Assembly: GCA_020060235.1 (NCBI GenBank)
Contig: JAGVAO010000260.1
Coordinates: forward strand, 1 to 55,290
Length of the DNA stretch: 55,290 bases
Origin: Anaerolineales bacterium
Lineage (GTDB): Bacteria > Chloroflexota > Anaerolineae > Anaerolineales > Villigracilaceae
Reading direction: 5' to 3'
Both the position numbers and the translations under genes were made by a program. This document shows, in pieces, positions 14,658 through 22,496 of the stretch (positions within the stretch are counted from its first letter, which is position 1; every line of letters starts with the position of its first letter). Under the pieces are notes generated by a model, which worked only from the letters and a program-made list of their open reading frames with translations, was not told where the DNA came from and did no database searches.

Positions 14658-15605
14658 ATGACCAAAAACTTCGCCCTGATCGGCGCGGGCGGCTATATTG
14701 CGCCGCGCCACCTGAAAGCCATTCGCGACACCGGCAACCGCCTGGTCGCAGCAGTGGACCCGAAAGACTCGGTTGGCATTCTCGACCAATTTTCCTATGA
14801 TGTGCGCTTTTTCACCGAAATCGAGCGCTTTGACCGCCACCTGGAGAAATTGCGCCGCACGAGCGCTACCGAAAAGGTCGATTATGTATCGGTTTGCTCG
14901 CCCAACTACCTGCACGATGCCCACTGCCGCCTGGCGATGCGCGTCGGCGCGGACGTGATTTGCGAGAAGCCGCTGGTCGTCAACCCCTGGAACCTGGATG
15001 CCCTGCAGGAAATCGAAGCCGAGACGGGCTGCAAGGTCAACAATCTCTTGCAGTTGCGCGTCCACCCGGAACTGGTCAAACTCAAGGAACAGATTGCCCA
15101 GGCTGGCGCGACTGCCATGCACGATGTCGTCCTGAGTTACATCACCAGCCGCGGCAACTGGTATCACGTCTCCTGGAAGGGCCAGCCGGACAAATCCGGC
15201 GGAGTGGCGACCAATATCGGTATCCACTTTTTCGATTTGCTCCTGTGGCTGTTTGGCCTAGCCGCGGAGGTCAAATGCCACCTGACCAATGACAAGCGCA
15301 TGGCCGGATTTATCCAACTCGAACACGCCCGCGTGCGCTGGTTCTTGTCGGTGGACAAGGACGATTTGCCCGAAGCGGCGCGCCAGGCGGGCAAAACCAC
15401 CTTCCGCTCGATTACGGTGGACGGCCAGGAAGTCGAATTTTCAGAAGGTTTCACCGACCTGCACACCCGCGTCTACGAGCGAACCCTGGCCGGGAACGGC
15501 TTCGGCATCGACGTGGCGCGCCCTTCGATTACGCTCACCCATCGCATCCGCCAGGCGGAACTTTCCTCGCCCGGCGACTTGGCCCACCCCTTCCTGAAAA
15601 AATAA
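14658..15605 (+). CDS. wlbA: UDP-N-acetylglucosaminuronate 3-dehydrogenase (WlbA/WbpB), Gfo/Idh/MocA family
   Basis: 315 residues, the family length. It oxidises C3 of UDP-GlcNAcA with NAD, the second step towards UDP-2,3-diacetamido-2,3-dideoxy uronic acids. Start and motifs match WlbA/WbpB closely: [18 protein letters not shown] (Rossmann), [13 protein letters not shown], the catalytic [19 protein letters not shown] and [14 protein letters not shown], and the C-terminal [11 protein letters not shown]. The gene starts 3 bases after wzm and its TAA overlaps the ATG of wlbB (TAATG), so they are translationally coupled. The preceding 6-dehydrogenase (WbpA/WlbL-type) is not in this window. Confidence 0.93.
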   Translation: MTKNFALIGAGGYIAPRHLKAIRDTGNRLVAAVDPKDSVGILDQFSYDVRFFTEIERFDRHLEKLRRTSATEKVDYVSVCSPNYLHDAHCRLAMRVGADVICEKPLVVNPWNLDALQEIEAETGCKVNNLLQLRVHPELVKLKEQIAQAGATAMHDVVLSYITSRGNWYHVSWKGQPDKSGGVATNIGIHFFDLLLWLFGLAAEVKCHLTNDKRMAGFIQLEHARVRWFLSVDKDDLPEAARQAGKTTFRSITVDGQEVEFSEGFTDLHTRVYERTLAGNGFGIDVARPSITLTHRIRQAELSSPGDLAHPFLKK

Positions 15606-16210
15606 TGACCGACGCGCCTTACTTTGCCCATCCCTCCAGTTACATTGATGAGCCGTGTGAAATCGGCGCAGGCACGCGCATCTGGCATTTTTGCCATGTG
15701 ATGACGAATGCCAAAATCGGCAGGAATTGCTCGCTCGGCCAGAATGTGATGGTAGCCAGCGGGGTGACGGTGGGCGATAACGTCAAAATCCAGAACAATG
15801 TGTCGCTCTATACCGGCGTAATCGTTGAAGACGATGTTTTCCTGGGCCCTTCCTGCGTGTTGACCAACGTCATTAACCCGCGTTCGCAGATTAATCGCAA
15901 GTCCGAGTACATGCGCACCCTGCTGAAGCGCGGCGCGACGATTGGGGCGAATGCCACCATCGTGTGCGGCGCGACGATTGGCCACTATGCTTTCATCGGC
16001 GCAGGGGCAGTCGTACGCGGCGATGTGCCGGACTACGCCCTGATGCTCGGCGTGCCGGCTAAACAAAAAGGCTGGATGAGCCGCCACGGACACCGCCTGC
16101 CTGCCCCGGATGCCGACGGTCTGCTGACCTGCCCGGAGAGCGGCTGGCACTACCGCGAAGAATCCGGCCTTCTGCGCTGCCTGGATTGGCCCGAAGAGCA
16201 ACCCCTGTAG
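15605..16210 (+). CDS. wlbB: UDP-2-acetamido-3-amino-2,3-dideoxy-glucuronate N-acetyltransferase (WlbB/WbpD)
   Basis: 201 residues of left-handed beta-helix made of hexapeptide repeats (for example [20 protein letters not shown]). It uses acetyl-CoA to acetylate the 3-amino group of the sugar made by WlbA and WlbC. The N-terminus [20 protein letters not shown] and the catalytic-side segments [20 protein letters not shown] and VTNVINPRS agree with the WlbB/WbpD family. A C-terminal tail (about 170-201) with CPESGWHY and LRCLDW extends beyond the helix. The start overlaps the stop of wlbA by one base. A foldback repeat lies immediately after the stop. Confidence 0.92.
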   Translation: MTDAPYFAHPSSYIDEPCEIGAGTRIWHFCHVMTNAKIGRNCSLGQNVMVASGVTVGDNVKIQNNVSLYTGVIVEDDVFLGPSCVLTNVINPRSQINRKSEYMRTLLKRGATIGANATIVCGATIGHYAFIGAGAVVRGDVPDYALMLGVPAKQKGWMSRHGHRLPAPDADGLLTCPESGWHYREESGLLRCLDWPEEQPL

Positions 16211-16356
16211 CGCAAGATAATATCTTGCGCGTGAAGATGGTCGAGTAGCCCCACGGTTGTCGAGCCTGTCGAGACAGGGGCGTATCGAGACCAATTCCAA
16301 GTGGTAAGTGCAACTTTTGGTCTCGATACGGCGTAAAACATCGCCTACTCGACCAA
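16211..16356. repeat. nested inverted-repeat (foldback) element between wlbB and wlbC
   Basis: Several palindromes are nested here. CGCAAGATA-A-TATCTTGCG (16211-16229) starts right after the wlbB stop. TGGTCGAGTAG (16238-16248) pairs with CTACTCGACCA (16345-16355). CGTATCGAGACCAA (16281-16294) pairs with TTGGTCTCGATACG (16317-16330). CCTGTCGAGACAGG is its own small palindrome. The whole unit can fold into one long cruciform or hairpin and has no coding capacity. Its TGGTCTCGATACG...CTACTCGACCA signature resembles dispersed intergenic palindromes known from other GC-rich bacteria. Confidence 0.8.
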
Positions 16357-16368
16357 CCTAAAATAATT

Positions 16369-17514
16369 ATGAACCCCATCCCCATCCTCGACTTAAAAGC
16401 CCAATACGCAACCATCCGCGCCGAGGTGGAATCTGCCATTGCACGCGTGATGGAATCGCAGCATTTCATCCTCGGCCCGGAAGTGGAAGCCCTCGAGCAG
16501 GAAATCGCCGCCTATTGCGGCTGCCAGTCCGGGATTGGCGTGTCCTCCGGTACCGATGCCCTGCTGGTCTCGCTGATGGCGATTGGCCTCCAGCCGGGGG
16601 ATGAAGTCATCACCTCGCCCTATTCCTTTTTCGCTACCGCCGGGGCCATCGTGCGACTGGGCGCGCGCCCGGTTTTTGTGGACATTGACCTGGATACCCT
16701 CAATATCGATGCCAGTTTGATTGAAGCCGCCATCACGGAGCGCACCCGCGCCATCCTGCCCGTGCACCTGGCCGGACAAATGGCCGACATGGACGCCATT
16801 ATGGCGATTGCCAACCGGCACGGCCTGTACGTAATCGAAGACGCATGCCAGGCCCTCGGCGCGGACTTCGGCGGACGCCGGGCAGGTTCCATTAGTCACC
16901 TGGGCTGCTTCTCTTTCTTCCCGTCCAAGAACCTGGGTGGCGCGGGAGACAGCGGCATGGTCACCGCCAACGACCCGGCCCTGGCCGACCGGGTTGCCCT
17001 GTTGCGCAATCACGGCCACCGCCCCAAATATTACAACCAGGCGGTCGGCGGCAACTTCCGCATGGACGCCCTGCAAGCCGCCATCCTGCGCGCCAAACTG
17101 CCCCACCTCGAAGCCTGGACTGCCGCCCGCCAGCGCAACGCCACCCTGTATCGTCAGTTTTTCCTGGATGCCGGGTTCGCCAGCGAAACGCCAGAACTTC
17201 GTGAGCAAAAGCCAGTCATCCTGCCACGAGAAACTGGCTGGGGACGCCATATCTATCACCTGTACCAGGTACGCGTCCAGAACCGCGCTGGGCTGATGGC
17301 TCATTTGAAAGCAAACCAAATTGGCAGTGAAATTTATTACCCCGTCCCGCTGCACTTGCAGGCCTGTTTTGAGGGCATGGGCTACGCCAAGGGCGATTGC
17401 CCGAACGCCGAACGCGCCGCCGAAGAGACCCTGGCCCTGCCGATTTACCCGGAAATGAACGAGATTCAAATTCAGCGAGTGGCAGACACACTTGCAAAGT
17501 TTTATTCCCATTAA
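16369..17514 (+). CDS. wlbC: UDP-2-acetamido-2-deoxy-3-keto-glucuronate aminotransferase (WlbC/WbpE), DegT family
   Basis: 381 residues. This PLP enzyme of the DegT/DnrJ/EryC1/StrS family transfers an amino group from glutamate to C3 of the keto-sugar made by WlbA. The N-terminus IPILDLKAQYATIRAEVE and the segment SSGTDALLVSLMAIGLQPGD match the WlbC/WbpE subgroup. The internal aldimine lysine is in FFPSKNLGGAGDSGMV and the cofactor Asp in VIEDACQALGAD. Together with wlbA and wlbB it forms the set that makes UDP-GlcNAc3NAcA. A foldback repeat separates it from wlbB but the order is otherwise the standard one. Confidence 0.92.
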   Translation: MNPIPILDLKAQYATIRAEVESAIARVMESQHFILGPEVEALEQEIAAYCGCQSGIGVSSGTDALLVSLMAIGLQPGDEVITSPYSFFATAGAIVRLGARPVFVDIDLDTLNIDASLIEAAITERTRAILPVHLAGQMADMDAIMAIANRHGLYVIEDACQALGADFGGRRAGSISHLGCFSFFPSKNLGGAGDSGMVTANDPALADRVALLRNHGHRPKYYNQAVGGNFRMDALQAAILRAKLPHLEAWTAARQRNATLYRQFFLDAGFASETPELREQKPVILPRETGWGRHIYHLYQVRVQNRAGLMAHLKANQIGSEIYYPVPLHLQACFEGMGYAKGDCPNAERAAEETLALPIYPEMNEIQIQRVADTLAKFYSH

Positions 17515-17532
17515 ACTTAAGGAAAGATTGCC

Positions 17533-18675
17533 ATGAACTTTGAAACCAACGATGAACATCGCATGATTCGCAAGATGGTGCGCGATTTTGCCGAGAAGGA
17601 AATCGCCCCGCTGGCAGAGGAGATTGACGCCAGCGACCAGTTCCCGCATGGGCTTATGCGCCGCCTGGGGGAGTTGGGTATCCTGGGGATGCCGTTCCCC
17701 GAAGCCTATGGCGGCTCGGACGGCGATTATTTCGGGCTGGTGATTGCCCTCGAGGAAGTGGCCCGCGTTTCGGGTTCGCTGGCCCTGATTTTGGATGCGC
17801 ACACCTCGCTGTGCTGTGAGCCAATCTATCACTTTGGCACCGAAGCCCAACGCCAGAAGTTTCTCATCCCCTTGGCGCGCGGAGAGAAGGTGGGCGCATT
17901 TGGTCTTACCGAGCCCCAGGCCGGTTCGGATGCCGGCGCAACTCTGACCCGCGCCGTGCGTGATGACGATGCGTGGGTCATCAATGGCCAGAAGGTTTTC
18001 ACCACCAACGGCTCGGCGGCGGACGTGTTCGTCATCACCGCCAAAACCGACCCGGACAAAGGCACACGCGGCATTTCGTCCTTCATCATCGAAAAAGGCA
18101 CGCCCGGCTTGCGCCTGGGGCGCGAGGAAAAGAAGATGGGCCTGAACGGCACCGGCACCTGCGCGCTGTTTTTCGAGAACTGCCGTATTCCTGCTGAAAA
18201 CCTGCTCGGAGCGGAGAATGAAGGCTTCAAGCAATTTATGATTACCCTGGATGCAGGGCGAATTGCGATTGCTGCCATGGCGCTTGGCCTGGCCCAGGGC
18301 GCATTCGAACGTGCGGTGGCTTATGCCAAAGAGCGCGTCCAGTTTGGACGCCCGATTGCCCAGTTCCAGGCCATCCAGTGGATGGTGGCCGATATGGCTA
18401 CGGACATCGAATCGGCGCGGCTGATGCTCAACAAAGTCGCCTGGATGAAGGAGCAGGGTTTGCGTTACACCAAAGAAGCCGCCATGCTCAAATTGTTAGC
18501 CACCGAGGTCTCGGAGCGGGTCTGCTACAAGGCCGTCCAAATCCTGGGCGGATACGGCTACATCCGCGACTATGCCGTCGAGCGCATGTATCGCGACCAG
18601 CGCCTGTGCGCGATTGGCGAGGGAACCAACGAAATCCAGCGACTGGTGATTGCGCGCCAGGTTCTGGAACTATAG
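17533..18675 (+). CDS. acyl-CoA dehydrogenase (short/medium-chain type)
   Basis: 380 residues, the standard length. It forms a trans-2,3 double bond in a fatty acyl-CoA and passes electrons to ETF through FAD. Signature regions are GAFGLTEPQAGSDAG (FAD binding), FTTNGSAADVF, RVQFGRPIAQFQAIQWMVADM and QILGGYGYIRDYAVERMYRD. The catalytic base Glu lies in GEGTNEIQRL. It closely resembles butyryl-CoA-type enzymes, though chain length cannot be read reliably. It starts 18 bases after wlbC and is followed 13 bases later by a MaoC hydratase, an odd pair inside a sugar locus. It may feed acyl groups to the sugar acyltransferases nearby. Confidence 0.93.
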   Translation: MNFETNDEHRMIRKMVRDFAEKEIAPLAEEIDASDQFPHGLMRRLGELGILGMPFPEAYGGSDGDYFGLVIALEEVARVSGSLALILDAHTSLCCEPIYHFGTEAQRQKFLIPLARGEKVGAFGLTEPQAGSDAGATLTRAVRDDDAWVINGQKVFTTNGSAADVFVITAKTDPDKGTRGISSFIIEKGTPGLRLGREEKKMGLNGTGTCALFFENCRIPAENLLGAENEGFKQFMITLDAGRIAIAAMALGLAQGAFERAVAYAKERVQFGRPIAQFQAIQWMVADMATDIESARLMLNKVAWMKEQGLRYTKEAAMLKLLATEVSERVCYKAVQILGGYGYIRDYAVERMYRDQRLCAIGEGTNEIQRLVIARQVLEL

Positions 18676-18688
18676 GCCGGGTGAAACC

Positions 18689-19099
18689 ATGAGAAAATTT
18701 ACCATTGGACAAAGCGCCCGCCGCGCGAAGGTTGTCACTGCCGAAGAAATTGCTTTTTTTGCCGAATATTCCGGCGACAACAACCCGGTTCACATTGACC
18801 CTGAATTTGCCGCCAAAACGCGCTTCAAGGGCGTGATTGCGCATGGCATGATTGCGACCGTCTTGATGACCGCCATTTTGGGCACCGAACTACCCGGCCC
18901 CGGCAGCGTCTATCTTAGCCAGTCGATTAAATTTACCGCCCCGGTGCGCCCCGGCGATGAGATTACCGCCGAAGTGACCGTCAAGGCTTGGAATGCCGAG
19001 AAAAGAATCATCACAGTCGAGACGCGCTGTTTCAACCAGCACAGCGCGGACGTATTGACCGGCGAAGCCGTCTTGCTGGTGGACGACTTGCCAGCTTAA
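18689..19099 (+). CDS. MaoC-like (R)-specific enoyl-CoA hydratase
   Basis: 136 residues from the ATG at 18689, preceded by CGGGTGA. A single hotdog domain of the MaoC/PhaJ family, which adds water to trans-2-enoyl-CoA to give (R)-3-hydroxyacyl-CoA. The catalytic stretch is YSGDNNPVHIDPEFA, with the Asp and His of the hydratase 2 motif, followed by GVIAHGMI. The later segment FTAPVRPGDEITAEVTV is also characteristic. It follows the acyl-CoA dehydrogenase gene directly, so the two could convert a saturated acyl-CoA to its 3-hydroxy form. A 28-nt repeat of the AATTCG type starts at its stop codon. Confidence 0.9.
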   Translation: MRKFTIGQSARRAKVVTAEEIAFFAEYSGDNNPVHIDPEFAAKTRFKGVIAHGMIATVLMTAILGTELPGPGSVYLSQSIKFTAPVRPGDEITAEVTVKAWNAEKRIITVETRCFNQHSADVLTGEAVLLVDDLPA

Positions 19100-19187
19100 A
19101 AATTCGTCTAATTCGTAAAATTCGCCTGCACTGGCTCCAGGCCAGGGTTGCAAAAAACAAAATTCGCCCAATTCGCACAATTCGTGG
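19100..19187 (+). repeat. two direct copies of a 27-28-nt AATTCG element
   Basis: Copies at 19100-19126 and 19160-19187. Each consists of three 9-base units of the form N-AATTCG-NN (AAATTCGTC TAATTCGTA AAATTCGCC in the first copy; the second ends CAATTCGTGG). They lie between the MaoC gene and the GxxExxY gene, with 33 unrelated bases between the copies. A facing pair follows the GxxExxY gene and another copy lies at 37707. Confidence 0.85.
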
Positions 19188-19202
19188 CAAAAAAATCATC
19201 CC

Positions 19203-19574
19203 ATGCCCGAAATCATCCACAAAGACCTCTCCTACGCCATCGTCGGTGCCGCCATGGAAGTGCACAAAATCCTCGGCCCCGGCTTCCTCGAGTCGGTTTA
19301 TGAATCGGCCCTGGCCTATGAGCTTGACTTGCGCGGAATCCCTTATGAACGCCAGAAACGCCTGCCCGTCTCTTACAAGGACAAATTCATCGGCGAGTAT
19401 GTTGCTGATATGGTTGTGGACAACAAAATTATTCTTGAACTTAAGGCTGTCTCTGCTATTGTTCCCGCCCATGAAGCTCAGGCGCATCATTATGTGAAGG
19501 CAACGGGCCTTAAACTGGCAATTATCCTGAATTTTGGAGCCGAGTCTCTGCAACGAAAACGTATCGCCCGCTAA
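19203..19574 (+). CDS. GxxExxY protein (PD-(D/E)XK nuclease-like)
   Basis: 123 residues, the normal length of the GxxExxY family (TIGR04256). The naming motif is GFLESVY in the segment ILGPGFLESVYESALAYEL. A nuclease-like core follows with VADMVVDNKIILELKA, where Asp, Glu and Lys sit in the D-(ExK) arrangement of PD-(D/E)XK enzymes. The function is not established, though the fold suggests DNA or RNA cleavage. It is wrapped by four copies of the AATTCG element, two on the left and a facing pair on the right, and is unrelated to its polysaccharide neighbours. This suggests it arrived as a mobile or repeat-associated cassette. Confidence 0.88.
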   Translation: MPEIIHKDLSYAIVGAAMEVHKILGPGFLESVYESALAYELDLRGIPYERQKRLPVSYKDKFIGEYVADMVVDNKIILELKAVSAIVPAHEAQAHHYVKATGLKLAIILNFGAESLQRKRIAR

Positions 19575-19580
19575 AAACCG

Positions 19581-19641
19581 CCACGAATTGGACGAATTTC
19601 ACGAAGCCTTAAAAAATTCGTCTAATTCGTGCAATTCGTGG
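19581..19641. repeat. head-to-head pair of the AATTCG element (hairpin)
   Basis: An inverted copy at 19581-19608 (CCACGAATTG GACGAATTT CACGAAGCC) and a direct copy at 19614-19641 (AAATTCGTC TAATTCGTG CAATTCGTGG) face each other across 5 bases. They could form a long hairpin between the GxxExxY gene and wzt, 28 bases before the wzt start. The outer unit of the inverted copy has AA changed to GC. Confidence 0.85.
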
Positions 19642-19668
19642 CCGGAATTTGTGGCAAGAACTAAAAAT

Positions 19669-20964
19669 ATGACAACCGTTATCTCCGTTGAAAACCTTTC
19701 CAAAACCTACCGCCTGGGCCAAATTGGTACCGGCACCTTCACCCATGACTTAAATGTCTGGTGGGCCAAACTGCGCGGACAGCCCGACCCCCGGCTCAAA
19801 ATCGGCCAGGCCGACCACGGCAACCGTGACGGCGAAGAACTGATGGCCTTGCGCGATGTCTCCTTCACCGTCCAGCAGGGAGAAGTGCTGGGCATCATTG
19901 GCCGCAACGGGGCCGGGAAAAGCACCCTGCTCAAAATCCTTTCGCGGGTGACCGCCCCCACCAGCGGACGGATTCGCGCCAAGGGTCGTGTAGCCAGCCT
20001 GCTCGAAGTGGGGACGGGCTTTCACCCCGAATTGACCGGGCGCGAGAATGTGTACCTGAACGGCGCGATTCTGGGTATGACCAAAGCCGAAGTGGCCCGC
20101 AAATTTGACGAGATTGTGGATTTTGCCGGGGTGGAGAAATTCATTGATACTCCCGTCAAGCGTTACTCCAGCGGCATGTATGTGCGCCTGGCCTTTGCCG
20201 TGGCCGCCCACCTTGACCCCGAAATCCTGGTGGTAGATGAAGTCTTGGCGGTTGGGGATGCGGAATTTCAGAAGAAATGCCTGGGCAAGATGGGCGAAGT
20301 GGCCCAGGGTGGGCGGACGGTCTTATTTGTCAGTCATAACATGGCGGCGGTTCAGGGTTTATGCCAGAAGGCTCTGTTGCTCGATAAGGGTTCTCTTAAA
20401 ACACTTGGCGCAACCCGGGAAGTTATTGATTTGTATATTAAGCAGAACCAAGTTGTGGGTGAACAAAATATTTTAGGCGGTTTTGATTTGTCTAATCGAA
20501 CCAATCCTTATTCACCTGAGCATTTATTTGTTTGTTCCTTAGGATTTAAGAACAGCGAGGGGCATGGTATTGCCGCGATTGAAATGGGCGCACAATTGAT
20601 GATGACAATTCATTTATCAGGGTTTTCGCAGCACCGTGGTGCGGAAGTAGGACTAATTTTTAAGACATCCGTGGGACAATGGGTAACCAGCATAACGACA
20701 GCAATGACCGATGTGGAATTGGTTTCCTTTCGTACCAACGATGAGATAGCCACCCTTACTATTCCAAAAGTACCGTTTACTCCCGGCAGATACTGGATTG
20801 ACATCAGCGTTGCCCAGCCAGGAGTTGGACGGTTAGATTATGTTGAGAACGCCGCTTATATAGATGTCTTGGAATCCGATGTATATGGCAAAGGCCATCG
20901 GGTTTCCAGCTATTTTGGACTTGTATATCTGGATGCAGGTTGGAAAATAGAGCCGTCTTTATGA
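19669..20964 (+). CDS. wzt: polysaccharide ABC exporter ATPase with cargo-binding C-terminal domain (Wzt)
   Basis: 431 residues from the ATG at 19669; an open frame continues upstream into the repeat but without homology. The ATPase domain (about 1-245) has Walker A GRNGAGKST, the signature YSSGMYVRLAFA and Walker B ILVVDEVLAVGD. The remainder (about 265-431) is a beta-sandwich of the Wzt-C type, which in E. coli O8/O9a recognises the capped end of the glycan. The first part is GC-rich (about 67% in the line at 19921) and the C-terminal part AT-rich (35% in the line at 20461), so the gene is a mosaic. It works with Wzm encoded at 13782. Confidence 0.93.
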   Translation: MTTVISVENLSKTYRLGQIGTGTFTHDLNVWWAKLRGQPDPRLKIGQADHGNRDGEELMALRDVSFTVQQGEVLGIIGRNGAGKSTLLKILSRVTAPTSGRIRAKGRVASLLEVGTGFHPELTGRENVYLNGAILGMTKAEVARKFDEIVDFAGVEKFIDTPVKRYSSGMYVRLAFAVAAHLDPEILVVDEVLAVGDAEFQKKCLGKMGEVAQGGRTVLFVSHNMAAVQGLCQKALLLDKGSLKTLGATREVIDLYIKQNQVVGEQNILGGFDLSNRTNPYSPEHLFVCSLGFKNSEGHGIAAIEMGAQLMMTIHLSGFSQHRGAEVGLIFKTSVGQWVTSITTAMTDVELVSFRTNDEIATLTIPKVPFTPGRYWIDISVAQPGVGRLDYVENAAYIDVLESDVYGKGHRVSSYFGLVYLDAGWKIEPSL

Positions 20965-21566
20965 AACCTATTCAGCCAATGACCAAAAAATCTTTCCTTT
21001 GGAAAATATTATTAAACGTAAAACGTAGGTTCATACCTAAAAAATGGCCAGGATCGATAGTTGACGGTCATGCAATTATTGAGGGCGACCCTTCGCGCAT
21101 ATCTTTAGCCGCAGGAGTTGTTATTGAAGCTGGTGCTGTTGTATCCACTTTGCATGGTGGTCATATCATTTTGGGTAAAAATACTGTCATTAGACGAGGC
21201 GCAATGCTTATGACCTATGGCGGAGATATTCATCTTGGGGAAAATTGCGGGGTAAATCCATATACTGTTTTGTATGGACACGGCGGTTTAACCATTGGTA
21301 ACCATGTTCGGTTTGCAACGCATGGCGTTGTCATTCCTGCCAATCACTCTTTTGACCAGAAAGAGATACCGATTTACTTCCAGCCGCTTACAAAAAAAGG
21401 GATTGTTATTGGGGATGATGTCTGGGTTGGGGCAGGTGTGATGATTTTGGATGGTGTGCGGATTGGCGATGGCTGTGTTTTAGGCGCGGGTTCTGTTGTT
21501 ACGAAAGACATTCCAGCGAGAAGCATTGTTGTAGGTAATCCTGCCCGAACGATAAGGCAGCGGTAG
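20961..21566 (+). CDS. hexapeptide-repeat acyltransferase (WbbJ/maltose O-acetyltransferase-like)
   Basis: 201 residues from an ATG that overlaps the wzt stop (ATGA). Left-handed beta-helix repeats run through most of the protein (ISLAAGVVIEAGAVVS, HIILGKNTVIRRGAML). The usual end of sugar O-acetyltransferases is present: GIVIGDDVWVGAGVMILDGV, then GAGSVVTKDIPARSIVVGNPA. The catalytic His is probably in the ANHSF segment. It probably acetylates a sugar hydroxyl or amine using an acyl-CoA. It is AT-rich like the rest of the 20.4-25.7 kb island. Confidence 0.87.
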   Translation: MKPIQPMTKKSFLWKILLNVKRRFIPKKWPGSIVDGHAIIEGDPSRISLAAGVVIEAGAVVSTLHGGHIILGKNTVIRRGAMLMTYGGDIHLGENCGVNPYTVLYGHGGLTIGNHVRFATHGVVIPANHSFDQKEIPIYFQPLTKKGIVIGDDVWVGAGVMILDGVRIGDGCVLGAGSVVTKDIPARSIVVGNPARTIRQR

Positions 21567-21583
21567 ATAGATAGCTTGGGTAT

Positions 21584-22483
21584 ATGATGAAATTCTGTAA
21601 ATCCATTTTTTCATTTGCAAACCTATTGCGTGAGCGAGTACTTGAGCAAAGAATCAGCGCCATTTTGGCTGATGCTACTCCTTACCGCTATTATGATACA
21701 GAAGAATTGTTTTGCAAATTACAAGCAGAATATGAGCATAAAAAACCGAAGGAATATGGTTATGACTCTTATAGCACCTGGCGTCGGGGCTTTGAAAGAG
21801 CACAAAAACTATTAGAAAATCCATTTGTTCAATCTGAAAATCTTGCTGTCTGTGAAATTGCTGCAGGCGATGGTATGGCCGGCTATGCCCTGGCTAACTA
21901 TGGGCATAGGGTAACCCTTACAGACATGGATGACTGGCGTGATAAACGGGCAAAACCACTTAATTTTGTGCAGTCAAACATTGATAATGGATTGGATTTG
22001 GAAGATAATCTTTTTGATATTGTAGTTTCTTACAATGCTTTCGAGCATTTTTTGAATCCTAGGCGGGCATTTGATGAAGTCGTTCGCATCTGCAAGCCGA
22101 ATGGTTTAATTTATCTGGAATTTGGCCCATTGTATGCCAGCCCATGGGGGTTGCATGCCTATCGCAGCCTGTATATGCCATACCCGCAGTTCATCTTTTC
22201 GCCAAAATTTGTTCAGGAAAAACTCTCTCAGATAGGTATTTCTGATTTGGGTAAGGCCTCATCATCGCTGCAACCTATGAATCGATGGACCGTCGCAGAT
22301 TTTTCTAGGTTATGGACATCTTCTCTTGTGGAGGTATTAAGCCGCAATTTCTACCGAAATAAAGATTTCCTAGAATTTGTTATTAGATTTCCTCGGGCTT
22401 TTTCTGGCAGGGGATTGACTTTTGAAGATATCACTGTTCAAGGTGTATTTGTATCCTTGAAGAAATGCGAAATCGTTCTGTAA
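21584..22483 (+). CDS. class I SAM-dependent methyltransferase
   Basis: 299 residues. The Rossmann SAM loop is VCEIAAGDGMAGYALANYG near residue 90. Acidic motif II is LTDMDD and motif IV/post-motif is FDIVVSYNAFEHFLNPRRAF. KPNGLIYLEFGP resembles the KPGG motif of many sugar and small-molecule methyltransferases. It probably O-methylates a sugar or the glycan end, but the substrate is unknown. In ABC-exported O-antigens, terminal methylation is a common chain-stop signal recognised by Wzt-C, and this gene sits just two genes after wzt. Low GC, inside the imported-looking island. Confidence 0.8.
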   Translation: MMKFCKSIFSFANLLRERVLEQRISAILADATPYRYYDTEELFCKLQAEYEHKKPKEYGYDSYSTWRRGFERAQKLLENPFVQSENLAVCEIAAGDGMAGYALANYGHRVTLTDMDDWRDKRAKPLNFVQSNIDNGLDLEDNLFDIVVSYNAFEHFLNPRRAFDEVVRICKPNGLIYLEFGPLYASPWGLHAYRSLYMPYPQFIFSPKFVQEKLSQIGISDLGKASSSLQPMNRWTVADFSRLWTSSLVEVLSRNFYRNKDFLEFVIRFPRAFSGRGLTFEDITVQGVFVSLKKCEIVL

Positions 22484-22496
22484 GAGTTTCTAATTT

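Noticed and set aside
16393-18234. Long minus-strand open frame (about 613 codons) opposite wlbC and the acyl-CoA dehydrogenase
   Set aside because: It spans two real genes with clear motifs and their gap; the protein has no recognisable motif. Shadow frame.
19100-19641. CRISPR array from the regularly spaced AATTCG copies
   Set aside because: Copies are only 27-28 bases with irregular spacing, some inverted, a gene lies between them, and no cas gene is present.
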